Shown here piece after piece: positions 39,019-47,701 of a stretch of 64,000 nt of DNA. The stretch is from the NCBI RefSeq assembly GCF_022026395.1, contig NZ_CP041767.1, positions 4,980,501-5,044,500 on the forward strand. Direction: 5' to 3'. The position numbers and the translations under genes were made by a program. Positions within the stretch are counted from its first letter, which is position 1. Every line of letters starts with the position of its first letter. This DNA comes from Brevibacillus brevis. Lineage in GTDB: Bacteria; Bacillota; Bacilli; Brevibacillales; Brevibacillaceae. Under the pieces are notes generated by a model. That model was not told the origin of the DNA, did no database searches, and saw only the letters and a list, made by a program, of their open reading frames with translations.

Positions 39019-39510
39019 ATGAACCAGCTTCCCGACGAAGAAAAAGCACGTGAGCCTGATTCCTTTGAGCCATATTCAGAAGCCCATCCACAACATTTGT
39101 ATGCTGGCTTCTGGATTCGTGTGGTGGCCTCGCTCCTTGATTCGATGTTCTTGATTGGGGTTAGCTACCTCATTTTCAATCCGTTGCGTCGTGTTTTTGC
39201 GGTTCCTTACGCCTCTTTTCCGTTCATAGATTTGTTGGAGATTTTGTTTGATCTCCTCTATATGATCATGCTGACCTGGTGGACCGGACAAACCTTGGGA
39301 AAGCTGATCACAGGCATCCGGGTCATCAGTGCCAAGCAGACGCGAGGCAATCTGACAGGCGGACAAGTATTATTACGAGAAGTCATCGGCAAATTCCTCG
39401 CTTCGCTCGTATTCGGCCTGGGCTATCTATGGGTTGCATGGCACCCACGTAAGCAAGGCTGGCATGATCTGATCGCCAAAACGTATGTCATCCGGGATCG
39501 TCGACCATAA
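39019..39510 (+). CDS. RDD family membrane protein (YteJ-like)
   Basis: A 163-residue protein. A 35-residue acidic N-terminus precedes three hydrophobic segments. The RDD residues are visible: Arg/Asp in FWIRVVASLLDSMF, and the later TGQTLGKLITGIRVI motif. The family's role is poorly known. The ATG after AAAGGAGTGGTTATC starts 28 bp downstream of sppA, so the two are one operon. A terminator follows the stop. Confidence 0.85.
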   Translation: MNQLPDEEKAREPDSFEPYSEAHPQHLYAGFWIRVVASLLDSMFLIGVSYLIFNPLRRVFAVPYASFPFIDLLEILFDLLYMIMLTWWTGQTLGKLITGIRVISAKQTRGNLTGGQVLLREVIGKFLASLVFGLGYLWVAWHPRKQGWHDLIAKTYVIRDRRP

Positions 39511-39536
39511 CCTCCGCTCCATTGCGGGGGTTTTTA
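39511..39536 (+). terminator. Terminator of sppA-RDD operon
   Basis: CCTCCGC pairs with GCGGGGG (one wobble), followed by T5. Confidence 0.85.
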
Positions 39537-39628
39537 TTTTTGCTTCCTTGGTCCCTATTTTTGTAGAAGCTTCCTGCCGATACCATTACCAACAAGGCAG
39601 ATTCTATCCCAACCGAGGAGGAAGATAC

Positions 39629-40639
39629 ATGCGTAAACACAAAGTAACTAGCATCCTCGCCCTGAGCCTTTCGCTGGCTCTGCTCGGCCACGTTGCCCCT
39701 GTCCTTCCTGTTTCAGCTGCAACGGCTGCCCCTCAAGCAACAGCCGTTAAAACGAATAATGTCTATAACCTTCAACTAGGAATGAGCACCGCGCAGGTAG
39801 AACAAACATTAGGCAAGCCTGCTCGCATTGATCCTAGTCATACGGGTGTGGAATGGTGGATTTACAATCAGGATTTGAACAACTACATTCAAGTCGGCAT
39901 GCAAAACGGCAAAGTCGTAACATTGTTTACCAATGGCGCCAAGCTGAATCTGAATGGTGTCACGATTGGATCTACTACTAAAGACCTACAAAATAGCTGG
40001 GGTGTACCGCAAGAAACGCTGACGATCATCCCGAGTCTGCGTATCCAAAAAAATACCCTTGCTCACCCGACCTATATCCAAAACAATCAGGCGATCACCT
40101 TCTCTATCGATCAGCTGGGTGGAAATAAGGTCGCAGGAGTGCGCATCTCTACTCCTGAGCATTTTGCCACCATTGCGATTGGCTTGATGTATCCCATTTC
40201 CTATACAAAGTTACCTGAACTGCCGAAACTGGCAGACGTACAAATAAAGCAAGCAGCGCTTGCATACGAGAAACAAAATTTGGACTTGCTCAACGTCGCA
40301 AGGCAACGTGCCAAGCTGTCGGTTGTCACTTGGGATGAACAAGTTGCAGCAGTGGCCAGAGCCCACAGCCAAGACATGGCCCAGCATAACTTTTTCAACC
40401 ATACCTCCCCATCTACGGGTAGTCCGTTTGATCGTTTGAAGAAAGCTGGCATTCGTTACAGCTCAGCTGGTGAAAATATTGCCTACGGACAGCTAGACGG
40501 GGTCGAAGCCCACATAAGCTGGATGAACTCCGCAGGTCATCGTCAAAACTTGCTCTCTCCAAAATTCAAGCAGCTCGGTGTCGGTATCGTTATGAAAGAC
40601 GGCCGCCCGTATTTCACGCAAAATTTTGTTACTCGCTAA
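39629..40639 (+). CDS. Secreted CAP/SCP domain protein
   Basis: A 336-residue exported protein. Signal peptide about residues 1-31 (MRKHKVTSILALSLSLALLG, cleaved near VSAA). A CAP-associated N-terminal domain follows (about 45-195; LQLGMSTAQVEQTLGKPARID), and a CAP domain occupies the last 130 residues with HSQDMAQHNFFNH, SAGENIAYG and SAGHRQNLLSP. The group resembles B. subtilis YkwD/YlbC-type proteins found at the spore or cell surface; function unclear. RBS GAGGAGGAAGATAC; the longest frame begins 48 codons upstream without support. Flanked by terminators, so transcribed alone. Confidence 0.88.
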   Translation: MRKHKVTSILALSLSLALLGHVAPVLPVSAATAAPQATAVKTNNVYNLQLGMSTAQVEQTLGKPARIDPSHTGVEWWIYNQDLNNYIQVGMQNGKVVTLFTNGAKLNLNGVTIGSTTKDLQNSWGVPQETLTIIPSLRIQKNTLAHPTYIQNNQAITFSIDQLGGNKVAGVRISTPEHFATIAIGLMYPISYTKLPELPKLADVQIKQAALAYEKQNLDLLNVARQRAKLSVVTWDEQVAAVARAHSQDMAQHNFFNHTSPSTGSPFDRLKKAGIRYSSAGENIAYGQLDGVEAHISWMNSAGHRQNLLSPKFKQLGVGIVMKDGRPYFTQNFVTR

Positions 40640-40657
40640 GTTTTGGGTAACTGATAC

Positions 40658-40703
40658 AAAAGACGACCCTGTCCTCAAATTTTGGGGAATAGGGTCGTCT
40701 TTT
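40658..40703 (+). terminator. Intrinsic terminator after CAP gene
   Basis: A 13-bp perfect stem (AAAAGACGACCCT and its complement) with a 20-base loop and a short T-run. The following 200 bp to 40911 are AT-rich with no gene I can support. Confidence 0.85.
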
Positions 40704-40911
40704 CTCTGTTCCATCTAATATTTCTATCCAAGCACCTATAGATGTACGGTACATTCGAGACTTTCTATCTATTGTTTGTCACCACTACACATCCGATATC
40801 TCAATATATGGGCATTATTCCCTTTATTTATATAGATTGGATATCAGTCATCATCTTTCAACACAAGCATCTTCCATCTGTATAGGAATCTGCCTGAGAG
40901 GAGGAGACTGC

Positions 40912-41166
40912 ATGCCCAATATTGAAGATGTCACCGTCCAGAAGTCGAATGCGGAACGAAAGAGTTACGTGGTTGTTGGTGCCATTCTATCATGTAGCAA
41001 CGGCAGTAAGGTAAGTCGGTTAAAAATGCCATTCAGTCATGGTGTTTTTGTAAAAGGGAAACCCCAAATGAACATCATGGATTTTGTCCCCAATGTAAAC
41101 ATCATGCCTTTTGGTAAATGCAGTAGCTTGAAAAATCCCGTAGTCGCTTGGGAGCGATCCAAATAA
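40912..41166 (+). CDS. DUF4280 (PAAR-like) protein, C-terminally truncated
   Basis: An 84-residue frame starting after GAGGAGGAGACTGC. The text YVVVGAILSCSNGSKVSRLK, VFVKGKPQMNIMDFVPNVNI and MPFGKCSSLKNPVVAW is the N-terminal half of DUF4280, a PAAR-like domain thought to sit at the tip of secretion or injection spikes and to carry toxins. Complete members continue past the NPVVA position with a Pro-Cys segment and a second half. Here the frame ends abruptly in ERSK. The downstream toxin-like frame begins out of phase at this point, so I read it as the remaining head of a deleted effector gene. Confidence 0.65.
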   Translation: MPNIEDVTVQKSNAERKSYVVVGAILSCSNGSKVSRLKMPFSHGVFVKGKPQMNIMDFVPNVNIMPFGKCSSLKNPVVAWERSK

Positions 41167-41467
41167 TTTTGTAAATGAGCATGCGAAAAAACATATGTAC
41201 GATCCTAGTAAACCTTCATCCCAGTATGGTCAGGATGTTGATGTAAAAGAATTGAGAAGGGAAACCATGACCAATCCAGATAAAGCTTATACAAATTGGC
41301 CCAATCCTAATAATCCAAATCCAAATAAAATAACGAAATATTATAAGGAATTTGACGGGAATATAAGCACAACTGACACACCGACAGGAAGTCACAGGGT
41401 CTTCGAAAATTTAGATAATCCGAAAAACAGTTCCCACTTTCCGCATGTTCCTAGAAATAAAGAATAG
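41144..41467 (+). pseudogene. Orphan toxin-like C-terminal fragment
   Basis: An open frame with no start codon or RBS at its beginning: it opens right after a TAG inside the DUF4280 frame and reads LGSDPNNFVNEHAKKHMYDP, then a Pro/Asn-rich TNWPNPNNPNPNKITKYYK and a terminal TDTPTGSHRVFENLDN. The GSDPNNFVNEHAKKH start looks like the linker before a polymorphic toxin tip. The family of the tip is not recognised. The region is much more AT-rich than the core genes. An internal ATG at 41195 exists but lacks a good RBS. Probably left by an internal deletion or recombination that fused a spike head to a toxin tail out of frame. Confidence 0.5.
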
Positions 41468-41482
41468 AAAGCAGGTACACAA

Positions 41483-41992
41483 ATGACTATGTTTCTATAT
41501 CATGCAATATTGCCTGAAGATCATGATCATCATGTTTCAATCGAAGAAATTATGAGTCGAGGGATAAACTATTCAACAAAATCTAATAACTGGTATGGAA
41601 ATGGTGGGGAGATTAAGTCACAGATAGCTGATAAGTTAAAACCTCTTAATGCACCTATCTGGGTGAACTTTCAGACAGCTATAGGAGTAAACTTAGAGCC
41701 TCACAAGCCGAAATCGTTTTACTTTCCTGTCTTTACTGAAAAAATTTTAGTTTTTGATGGGAATATTACAATGAATATATATGACCAATCTTTCTATGAA
41801 GATAATAAATTCACCTTTGAAGAGGCGTTGGATTTTGATACTGGTGAATCTCTTGAGCATTGGATCAATTTGTATTGGAATAGTATGATGACACTAGAAG
41901 AGTACTTGTTAAAAAAACCTTACCTAAAACCAGAAGTATTGGTTTTTGAGTCAATACCTAAAGAGATCATAGGTGTATGTGAAAATTCGTAA
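41483..41992 (+). CDS. Unknown AT-rich protein in immunity-gene position, 169 residues
   Basis: Not recognised. A soluble acidic protein that begins MTMFLYHAILPEDHDHHVSI and ends PEVLVFESIPKEIIGVCENS, with KSFYFPVFTEKILVFDG in the middle. The spacing (15 bp after the toxin-like fragment), low GC and lack of a signal peptide suit an immunity protein that protects against the adjacent toxin tip. The YHAI...EEIMSRGI start also recalls ADP-ribosyltransferase-like folds, so an effector role cannot be excluded. RBS AAAGCAGGTACACAA is weak to moderate. Confidence 0.55.
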   Translation: MTMFLYHAILPEDHDHHVSIEEIMSRGINYSTKSNNWYGNGGEIKSQIADKLKPLNAPIWVNFQTAIGVNLEPHKPKSFYFPVFTEKILVFDGNITMNIYDQSFYEDNKFTFEEALDFDTGESLEHWINLYWNSMMTLEEYLLKKPYLKPEVLVFESIPKEIIGVCENS

Positions 41993-42136
41993 ATATGTAC
42001 ATATGTCGATTTAACCTCTCAAAATTTCAGAAATACTTCCTTATTCTTCTCGCTTTGTCACCTGCATGCCCTTCAAATCTATAGGAGTCTTGGAAAAGAT
42101 ATCAAATAAGCACAATCGCATTTTTTCTAAAGGAAA

Positions 42137-42178
42137 AAAGGTACAGTCTCCTCATCTTTTGTGAGTGACTGTACCTTT
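42137..42178. terminator. Intrinsic terminator
   Basis: AAAGGTACAGTC pairs with GACTGTACCTTT. A-rich on the left and T-rich on the right, so it may end both the unknown gene and the convergent small minus-strand gene. The 144 bp before it hold nothing I can identify. Confidence 0.75.
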
Positions 42179-42220
42179 CTCAGATCAACCGGTCTTTTTT
42201 TGTAGCCTCTTTGTCAGTTG

Positions 42221-42373
42221 CTATGGCTGCGAAGTTGCATTTGTAGTAGCAGGTGCAGGTGCAGACGGTTTCGGAGCCTGATCGTCATCTGAGAAAAACG
42301 GGATGATTACCAGACTAAGCACGAAAAATAAAATCCAGGCAATGCCTCTTCTGAAAATGCAAGGTGTCAGCAT
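42221..42373 (-). CDS. Small membrane-anchored protein, 50 residues
   Basis: Begins MLTPCIFRRGIAWILFFVLS, one hydrophobic helix preceded by Arg-Arg, then a short acidic linker and a Pro/Ala/Thr-rich tail (APKPSAPAPATTNATSQP). Likely a membrane-tethered peptide with its tail outside the cell. The ATG follows GGAAGGGGTTACCCG. No family recognised. Confidence 0.5.
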   Translation of the reverse strand: MLTPCIFRRGIAWILFFVLSLVIIPFFSDDDQAPKPSAPAPATTNATSQP

Positions 42374-42463
42374 CGGGTAACCCCTTCCAATCATGCTGTT
42401 CTACTTACTATTCATACGCTTCCCTCCTTGGTGCCCGTTTATGCTTTTTTGGGCAAAAAATAA

Positions 42464-42491
42464 AAGCCTCGCCAAAAACTTGGCGAAGCTT
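42464..42491 (-). terminator. Terminator of the exporter-MFS operon
   Basis: AAGC-C-TCGCCAA pairs with TTGGCGA-AGCTT, with a T-rich run on the minus strand, 14 bp after the MFS stop. Confidence 0.75.
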
Positions 42492-42505
42492 ATCCCTCAT
42501 GGTTC

Positions 42506-43690
42506 TTACCCCTGTTTTTGCAACGGCATTGAATACGTCTGTTCCTGGGTTGCTTTTTGCTTGAAAAACAGGCAAGCTGCCGCGAAAACAATGAGCAGCG
42601 ATCCCATCAGCCAAAAGATCGTCCACGGCTCCCACACGTCCATCAGCAGGCCATTCACATTCGGAGCCAAAATACTGGCGACACCAAAATTGACGCCCGC
42701 GATGATTCCTGCGGTAGGAACCATCGATGCTGGTAAAATATCTGCCGAAAAAGCCAAGCCCAGCGAGTAAAAGGAACCGACAGCCGCTCCTGCTATGGCC
42801 AACAACAGCATCATCAGCCATACGTTTTCACCTGCAAACGGGAACAGGAAGAAGGCCAATCCTCCTACAAGCGCACACACGAGCATGACCTGCTTGCGTC
42901 CTACACGGTCACTCAATGCCCCCAATGGCATCTGCAAGATAATGCTTCCCACGACAAACGACGGAAGGATCAAGGAAACCCATTCAACGGACAAGCCGGT
43001 ACGCAACGCGTAAACAGGAAAACTGCCGTTGAGTGACGTTTCCATGAATCCGTACAAAAACGAAGGAATCAGCGCCAGCCAGGCAAGTCGCAAGACAAAC
43101 GCATATTTGTTTTGCTTCTTTTCCGTTTGTTCGATCTGTGCCGGGAATTCATTTTTGATCCGGGATAATAATAAGAAGGCAATCAGATACAGAACGAGCA
43201 GACCGCCAAAAGGTACCCAAATCCCCAAATGCAGCACGCTTAAGCCTAGTGGACCAACACTAAAGCCCACGCCATATGCCAACCCGTAAATGGAAAGATC
43301 ACGTCCACGATTCTCCGGAGCTGCGATCTTGGTCACCCACATTTGGCTGGCATAATGTAAACCACTATCGCCCACACCCATCAGTAAACGCAATACGAAC
43401 CAGACCGCCAAATGACTGAACAGTGGGATGAGCGCTGTTGCGATTGTCACTAACAGCAATCCCCATAATATCGTGGCCCGGTATCCAATGCGCCGCAGTG
43501 GGATTTCCAAAAATGGATTGACCATGACCATCCCAATATACAAGGCAGCGGCGTTGAGTCCGTTCATCACGGATGAAACACCTTGTTTTTCCAATAAAAC
43601 CGTCAGCATCGGGATCGTCAAGCCTTGGCTCACCCCCGCAATACCGACAACCAAAATCAACACCCAAAAGGTGTAACGTGACTGTGACAT
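42506..43690 (-). CDS. MFS transporter, probable efflux
   Basis: A 394-residue permease with about twelve membrane helices. The loop 2-3 motif of the major facilitator superfamily is degenerate (NPFLEIPLRRIGYRATI), and the equivalent in the second half reads MPLGALSDRVGRKQVML, a clear motif A. Drug:H+ antiporter-type layout, substrate unknown. Start at the ATG after GGGGAGGAGAAACAACACC. It follows the second ABC subunit by only 28 bp, so it shares the exporter operon; a joint role in drug resistance is an inference from position. Confidence 0.85.
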   Translation of the reverse strand: MSQSRYTFWVLILVVGIAGVSQGLTIPMLTVLLEKQGVSSVMNGLNAAALYIGMVMVNPFLEIPLRRIGYRATILWGLLLVTIATALIPLFSHLAVWFVLRLLMGVGDSGLHYASQMWVTKIAAPENRGRDLSIYGLAYGVGFSVGPLGLSVLHLGIWVPFGGLLVLYLIAFLLLSRIKNEFPAQIEQTEKKQNKYAFVLRLAWLALIPSFLYGFMETSLNGSFPVYALRTGLSVEWVSLILPSFVVGSIILQMPLGALSDRVGRKQVMLVCALVGGLAFFLFPFAGENVWLMMLLLAIAGAAVGSFYSLGLAFSADILPASMVPTAGIIAGVNFGVASILAPNVNGLLMDVWEPWTIFWLMGSLLIVFAAACLFFKQKATQEQTYSMPLQKQG

Positions 43691-43718
43691 GGTGTTGTTT
43701 CTCCTCCCCAGCCCCCTA

Positions 43719-45803
43719 CTAAGCACTCTCTACGGAAGCACTCCCCTGCTGAAGCTGATACATTTTTTGATAAAGACCATTTTGCGCCATGAGTTCATCA
43801 TGGGTACCTCGTTCCATGATTTCTCCACGGGACAAGACAAGAATCTGGTCGGCGTGCTGAATCGTCGACAATCGATGTGCAATGATGAATGTCGTCCTAC
43901 CTTTTGATAGTACATGCAACGCTTCCTGAATGGCTAGCTCGGTTTCACTGTCAATGCTTGCCGTTGCTTCATCCAAGATCAACATCGCGGGATCAGCAGC
44001 CAATGCACGTGCAAAAGAGATCAATTGGCGTTGACCGGCAGATAGTGTCATGCCTCGCTCGACGACTGGCTCGTCATAACCGCCCGGCAGCTTGGAAATG
44101 AATTCATCAGCACGGACGGCTTTTGCAGCCCGCTTCACTTCTTCATCCGTAATCGTATCCTTGTACATACGAATATTGAATCCAATGCTTCCCGTAAACA
44201 AGAACGGGTCCTGCAAAACGAGACCGACATGACTGCGCAATGAGTGCGTATCAATCTGTCTCATATCTTGTCCGTCGATCAAAATGCTCCCTTTCGTCAC
44301 CGGATAGAACCCGAGCAGCAAATTCATCAAAGAGCTTTTTCCCGATCCGGTGTGCCCTACCAGCGCAATCGTTTGACCAGGCTGAGCCGTAAAGGAGACG
44401 TTTTTCAAGATATAATCGTCACCCTGATAGGCAAAAGAAACGTTATCAAAGACAACCTCTCCACGCGGGCGCTCGATTTGTGCACCCGTTTCTTTCTTCT
44501 CTGGCATCTCATCCATAATCTCGAAGACACGTCCCGCCGAAATAGTCGCCTGCTGCATTTGCGACAACCGATTCATGATCATGTTGATTGGTTCGAAAAA
44601 ACGTCCCATGTAATCGACAAAAGCAAAAAGCGCCCCGAAGGAAATCGCGCTATGGAAGGAAGTTGAGCCGTAATACCAGACGATCAGGGTCAAGGAAACT
44701 TTCCAGATCAAATCCACCGCTGGGCGCAAAAGCAAGGATTCGAGGTTGATTTCTTTCATCCGCACCTTGAAGTAGCCTTCGTTTACATCAGCAAACTCCT
44801 TTTGTACACCTTTCTCCCGACGAAAAGCCTGCACGATCGTCATGTTTTGGATCATTTCATTGATCGTAGTGTTCATATCACCGAGCTTCGCGCGAATCAC
44901 GGCATAGTAGCGAGAGCTGTACCTTTGATACACGTAGACTAACAGGACGAGCACTGGCACCGTCAAAAAGCAGAAGAGGGCGAGCTCAGGCTGCAAAAGG
45001 TAGAGCGCGATCAAGATTCCAATCAAGTAAAGACCGTTCTGTACAAATGTGGCGAGCACACTTACATACAGCTCACGGATGGCTTCTGTATCATTGCTCA
45101 CACGGGAGACAAGCGCACCTACTGGCGTTTTGTCAAAAAAGGCAACCGGGAGCTTTTGCAAATGGATAAACAGCTTCATCCGCATTTGCTGAATGATGCG
45201 CTGGGCGATCTTTTGCAGCCACAAAATCTGGACGTAGTTGAAACCAGCTGAGAGCAAGATCAATGCTCCATAACCTACGGACAGCCAAACAATGGGCAAG
45301 ACATCCCCCTGATACATCTCCTTGACTTCCTCTGCGGTCAGCCGAATGCCTGTGGAGGTCATCTTTTGACCTGATTGATCCTTCGTTGTTACCTCGAAGC
45401 GTTCCCTGCCGTTTTCTGGCGTAATCGGGGTGAATTGCTTCTCCGTGTTTGGATTCACTTTGCCGGACACCAGGTAATAGGTCGTGCCCTCAGTCAGTAC
45501 CGTTACTTCTTTTTGATTGATCCTGTCCAAAGCAAGACCCGTCTTTGCTGCGACATCTTCACGAATATAGTTCGTACCGTTCAATGAGGCGACTTGCCCC
45601 GCTGCTTGTGGTGGCACTTCGTCCAGTTGATACCAAGGTTTTTGGATCGCCAGAATGTGATTATCAATCATGACCTTGGCTAAAAAAGGACCCGCCAGCT
45701 CTGCACTCGTCCCCAGCAAGAGCAGGAACAGCGCGCCCAGTATTTGCTTTTGAAATGGCCTGGCGTACTCGGTCAAACGCCCCCATACATTTTCTTTGCT
45801 CAT
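43719..45803 (-). CDS. ABC exporter subunit, BmrD/YheH-like
   Basis: A 694-residue half transporter with a six-helix exporter domain fused to an ATPase. An insertion of about 110 residues (about 45-155) between the first two helices is characteristic of the BmrD/YheH group and lengthens the protein. Walker A GHTGSGKSS, signature LSAGQRQLISFARAL and Walker B LILDEATASID with the catalytic Glu are intact. With the upstream half it should form a heterodimeric multidrug pump. Start chosen after GAGGGGGAAAGCG, 23 codons inside the longest frame. Confidence 0.88.
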   Translation of the reverse strand: MSKENVWGRLTEYARPFQKQILGALFLLLLGTSAELAGPFLAKVMIDNHILAIQKPWYQLDEVPPQAAGQVASLNGTNYIREDVAAKTGLALDRINQKEVTVLTEGTTYYLVSGKVNPNTEKQFTPITPENGRERFEVTTKDQSGQKMTSTGIRLTAEEVKEMYQGDVLPIVWLSVGYGALILLSAGFNYVQILWLQKIAQRIIQQMRMKLFIHLQKLPVAFFDKTPVGALVSRVSNDTEAIRELYVSVLATFVQNGLYLIGILIALYLLQPELALFCFLTVPVLVLLVYVYQRYSSRYYAVIRAKLGDMNTTINEMIQNMTIVQAFRREKGVQKEFADVNEGYFKVRMKEINLESLLLRPAVDLIWKVSLTLIVWYYGSTSFHSAISFGALFAFVDYMGRFFEPINMIMNRLSQMQQATISAGRVFEIMDEMPEKKETGAQIERPRGEVVFDNVSFAYQGDDYILKNVSFTAQPGQTIALVGHTGSGKSSLMNLLLGFYPVTKGSILIDGQDMRQIDTHSLRSHVGLVLQDPFLFTGSIGFNIRMYKDTITDEEVKRAAKAVRADEFISKLPGGYDEPVVERGMTLSAGQRQLISFARALAADPAMLILDEATASIDSETELAIQEALHVLSKGRTTFIIAHRLSTIQHADQILVLSRGEIMERGTHDELMAQNGLYQKMYQLQQGSASVESA

Positions 45804-45822
45804 GAAACGCTTTCCCCCTCTC

Positions 45823-47565
45823 TCAACCAGCCACATCCTGTTCCATTTGCTGACGACGGTACTGCTCTGCATACCAGCCGTTGCGTTGCATCAGCTCATC
45901 ATGTGTCCCCCGCTCGACGATCTGCCCCTCATCCAGCACGAGAATCAGTTGAGCGTGCTGTACCGCAGACAGACGATGGGCCGTAATAATGGTCGTTTTA
46001 TCCGCGCGCTCCTGTCGCAAATGACGAAGGATGCTTTCCTCCGTCCGCGCGTCCACAGCCGATAAAGAATCGTCGAGAATCAGAATACCCGCATCCATCA
46101 AAAGCGCGCGTGCAATGGAAATGCGCTGTTTTTGTCCCCCGGAGAGGGTGACCCCCTTCTCTCCAACCATGGTTTGCAATCCATCTCTGAATTGCTCCAG
46201 ATCTCTCTTCATCTCCGCAAGCTCCAACGCATGCATCACTTCCTCGGTCGTCGCTTGTGGTTTTCCGAATGTAACATTTTCTGCAATCGTCCGTGAGAAC
46301 AGCAAATGCTCCTGAGGCACGTAGCCGATTTTTTCCCGCAGCGTATCAAAAGCAAGTTCTTCAATCGGGATGCCCCCGATAAACAGGGCATGTTCCTTCA
46401 TCTGATATTGATGCAATAAGGCACGGCACAACGTCGACTTGCCGCTCCCTGTCCGTCCGACAATCCCAAGCGTCTCTCCTTCACCCAAACGAAACGAGAT
46501 GTCGGTGAGTGCCGGCTTGTCAGTGCCCGGATACGTAAAGGAAAAATGGCGTGCTTCCACGGTATTGGCTATTTGACTCGTGACCGGATTCGCTGCCTCT
46601 GTCACATCTGGCTGCTCCACCATTAGCTCTGTAAAACGCTTATGGGATGCGCCACCGCGCTGCAACACATTGACCAGCCAACCAAAGGCGAACATCGGCC
46701 AAATTAAAAGTCCCAAGTATAAATTGAACGCAACCAAATCCCCTAAGGAAATGGCGCTGGTGAACACCAAATACGTCCCATAGCCTAGCCCGATCAAAAA
46801 GCTGAAGCCAATAATAATCGCGATCGTCGGCTCGAACAGGGCGTCGATCCGCGAAACGCTCACATTTCGCTCCAACGTTTTCTCACTAACCCGGCGATAT
46901 GCCTCGATATCGGCCTTTTCCTGAACAAATGCTCTCAATACCCGAACGCCAGATACGGATTGTTGAACATGATCATTCATCTCTCCGAAGGCTTCCTGCG
47001 CCAAGTAAAAACGCTCATGCAGCAGTCTTCCATAGTACGCCGTTGACCAAGCCAAAAACGGCATCGGGATCAGTGCAGCCAGCGTCAGCTTCCAATCAAT
47101 TGCTGTTACCATGACGCCTAGTGTTAACAAGGTCATGAACAACGCATCGACAAGCGTAAGCACCCCTGTACTCGCCGTTTGTTCGATGGCAGGAATGTCG
47201 TTGGTGGCGACAGCCATCAGATCACCACTGCGTTTGCGATGAAAAAACGACGGGGTCATTCTGGTCAAATGGGCAAAAAGTCGCTCGCGCAACGTCCTCT
47301 CGAGAATTAAAGCTCCTCCATTTAACAAATACCGCCAGAGAAACCGCAATCCATACAAGCTAACACCCAATACGAGCAAGATGACCACTGTTTGCGTCAA
47401 ATCAGCGTCCGTCAGGGAACTGTTGCGAATCGAATCCACCGTGTCCCCGATTAATTTCGGCGGCCAAAGCATGAGGACGTCGATGATAAACAGCACAGCG
47501 ATTCCAATGACGTACCGTTTCCAATAGGCGCGGAAAAACCAAGATAATTGCCGAAGTGTCTGCAT
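45823..47565 (-). CDS. ABC exporter subunit, BmrC/YheI-like, degenerate catalytic site
   Basis: A 580-residue half transporter, six helices then an ATPase domain. Walker A GRTGSGKST and signature LSGGQKQRISIARAL are normal, but Walker B reads LILDDSLSAVDARTEE, with Asp where the catalytic Glu normally stands. Such a non-canonical site in one half is a hallmark of heterodimeric exporters like BmrCD. RBS AGAGGTGAAATAC. The downstream partner starts 19 bp later. A promoter and an attenuator-like hairpin lie in the leader. Confidence 0.88.
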   Translation of the reverse strand: MQTLRQLSWFFRAYWKRYVIGIAVLFIIDVLMLWPPKLIGDTVDSIRNSSLTDADLTQTVVILLVLGVSLYGLRFLWRYLLNGGALILERTLRERLFAHLTRMTPSFFHRKRSGDLMAVATNDIPAIEQTASTGVLTLVDALFMTLLTLGVMVTAIDWKLTLAALIPMPFLAWSTAYYGRLLHERFYLAQEAFGEMNDHVQQSVSGVRVLRAFVQEKADIEAYRRVSEKTLERNVSVSRIDALFEPTIAIIIGFSFLIGLGYGTYLVFTSAISLGDLVAFNLYLGLLIWPMFAFGWLVNVLQRGGASHKRFTELMVEQPDVTEAANPVTSQIANTVEARHFSFTYPGTDKPALTDISFRLGEGETLGIVGRTGSGKSTLCRALLHQYQMKEHALFIGGIPIEELAFDTLREKIGYVPQEHLLFSRTIAENVTFGKPQATTEEVMHALELAEMKRDLEQFRDGLQTMVGEKGVTLSGGQKQRISIARALLMDAGILILDDSLSAVDARTEESILRHLRQERADKTTIITAHRLSAVQHAQLILVLDEGQIVERGTHDELMQRNGWYAEQYRRQQMEQDVAG

Positions 47566-47605
47566 GTATTTCACCTCTATTTTTTTCAAGCCTAACAGCA
47601 CGACT

Positions 47606-47636
47606 AAAAAAGGGCTTGCGAATCACACGCAGCCCT
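47606..47636 (-). terminator. Attenuator-like terminator in the exporter leader
   Basis: On the minus strand AGGGCTGCG pairs with CGCAAGCCCT (one bulged A) and is followed by T6. It lies between the promoter and the first exporter gene, about 40 bp before its start codon, so read-through must be regulated or partial. It could also end the upstream GNAT transcript. Confidence 0.65.
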
Positions 47637-47653
47637 CTTGATCTGTCTTCACC

Positions 47654-47682
47654 ATCGTAATTTACAGAATTTTCATTGTCAA
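47654..47682 (-). promoter_or_regulatory. SigA-type promoter of the exporter operon
   Basis: TTGACA and TACGAT on the minus strand are separated by exactly 17 bp. Transcription would begin some 12 bp before the attenuator hairpin. Confidence 0.7.
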
Positions 47683-47701
47683 TCGAAGCATACAGTTCAA
47701 T

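Noticed and set aside
40775..40860. Imperfect inverted repeat around two GATATC sequences before the DUF4280 gene
   Set aside because: AT-rich and mismatched, with no transposase nearby or target duplication; probably chance.
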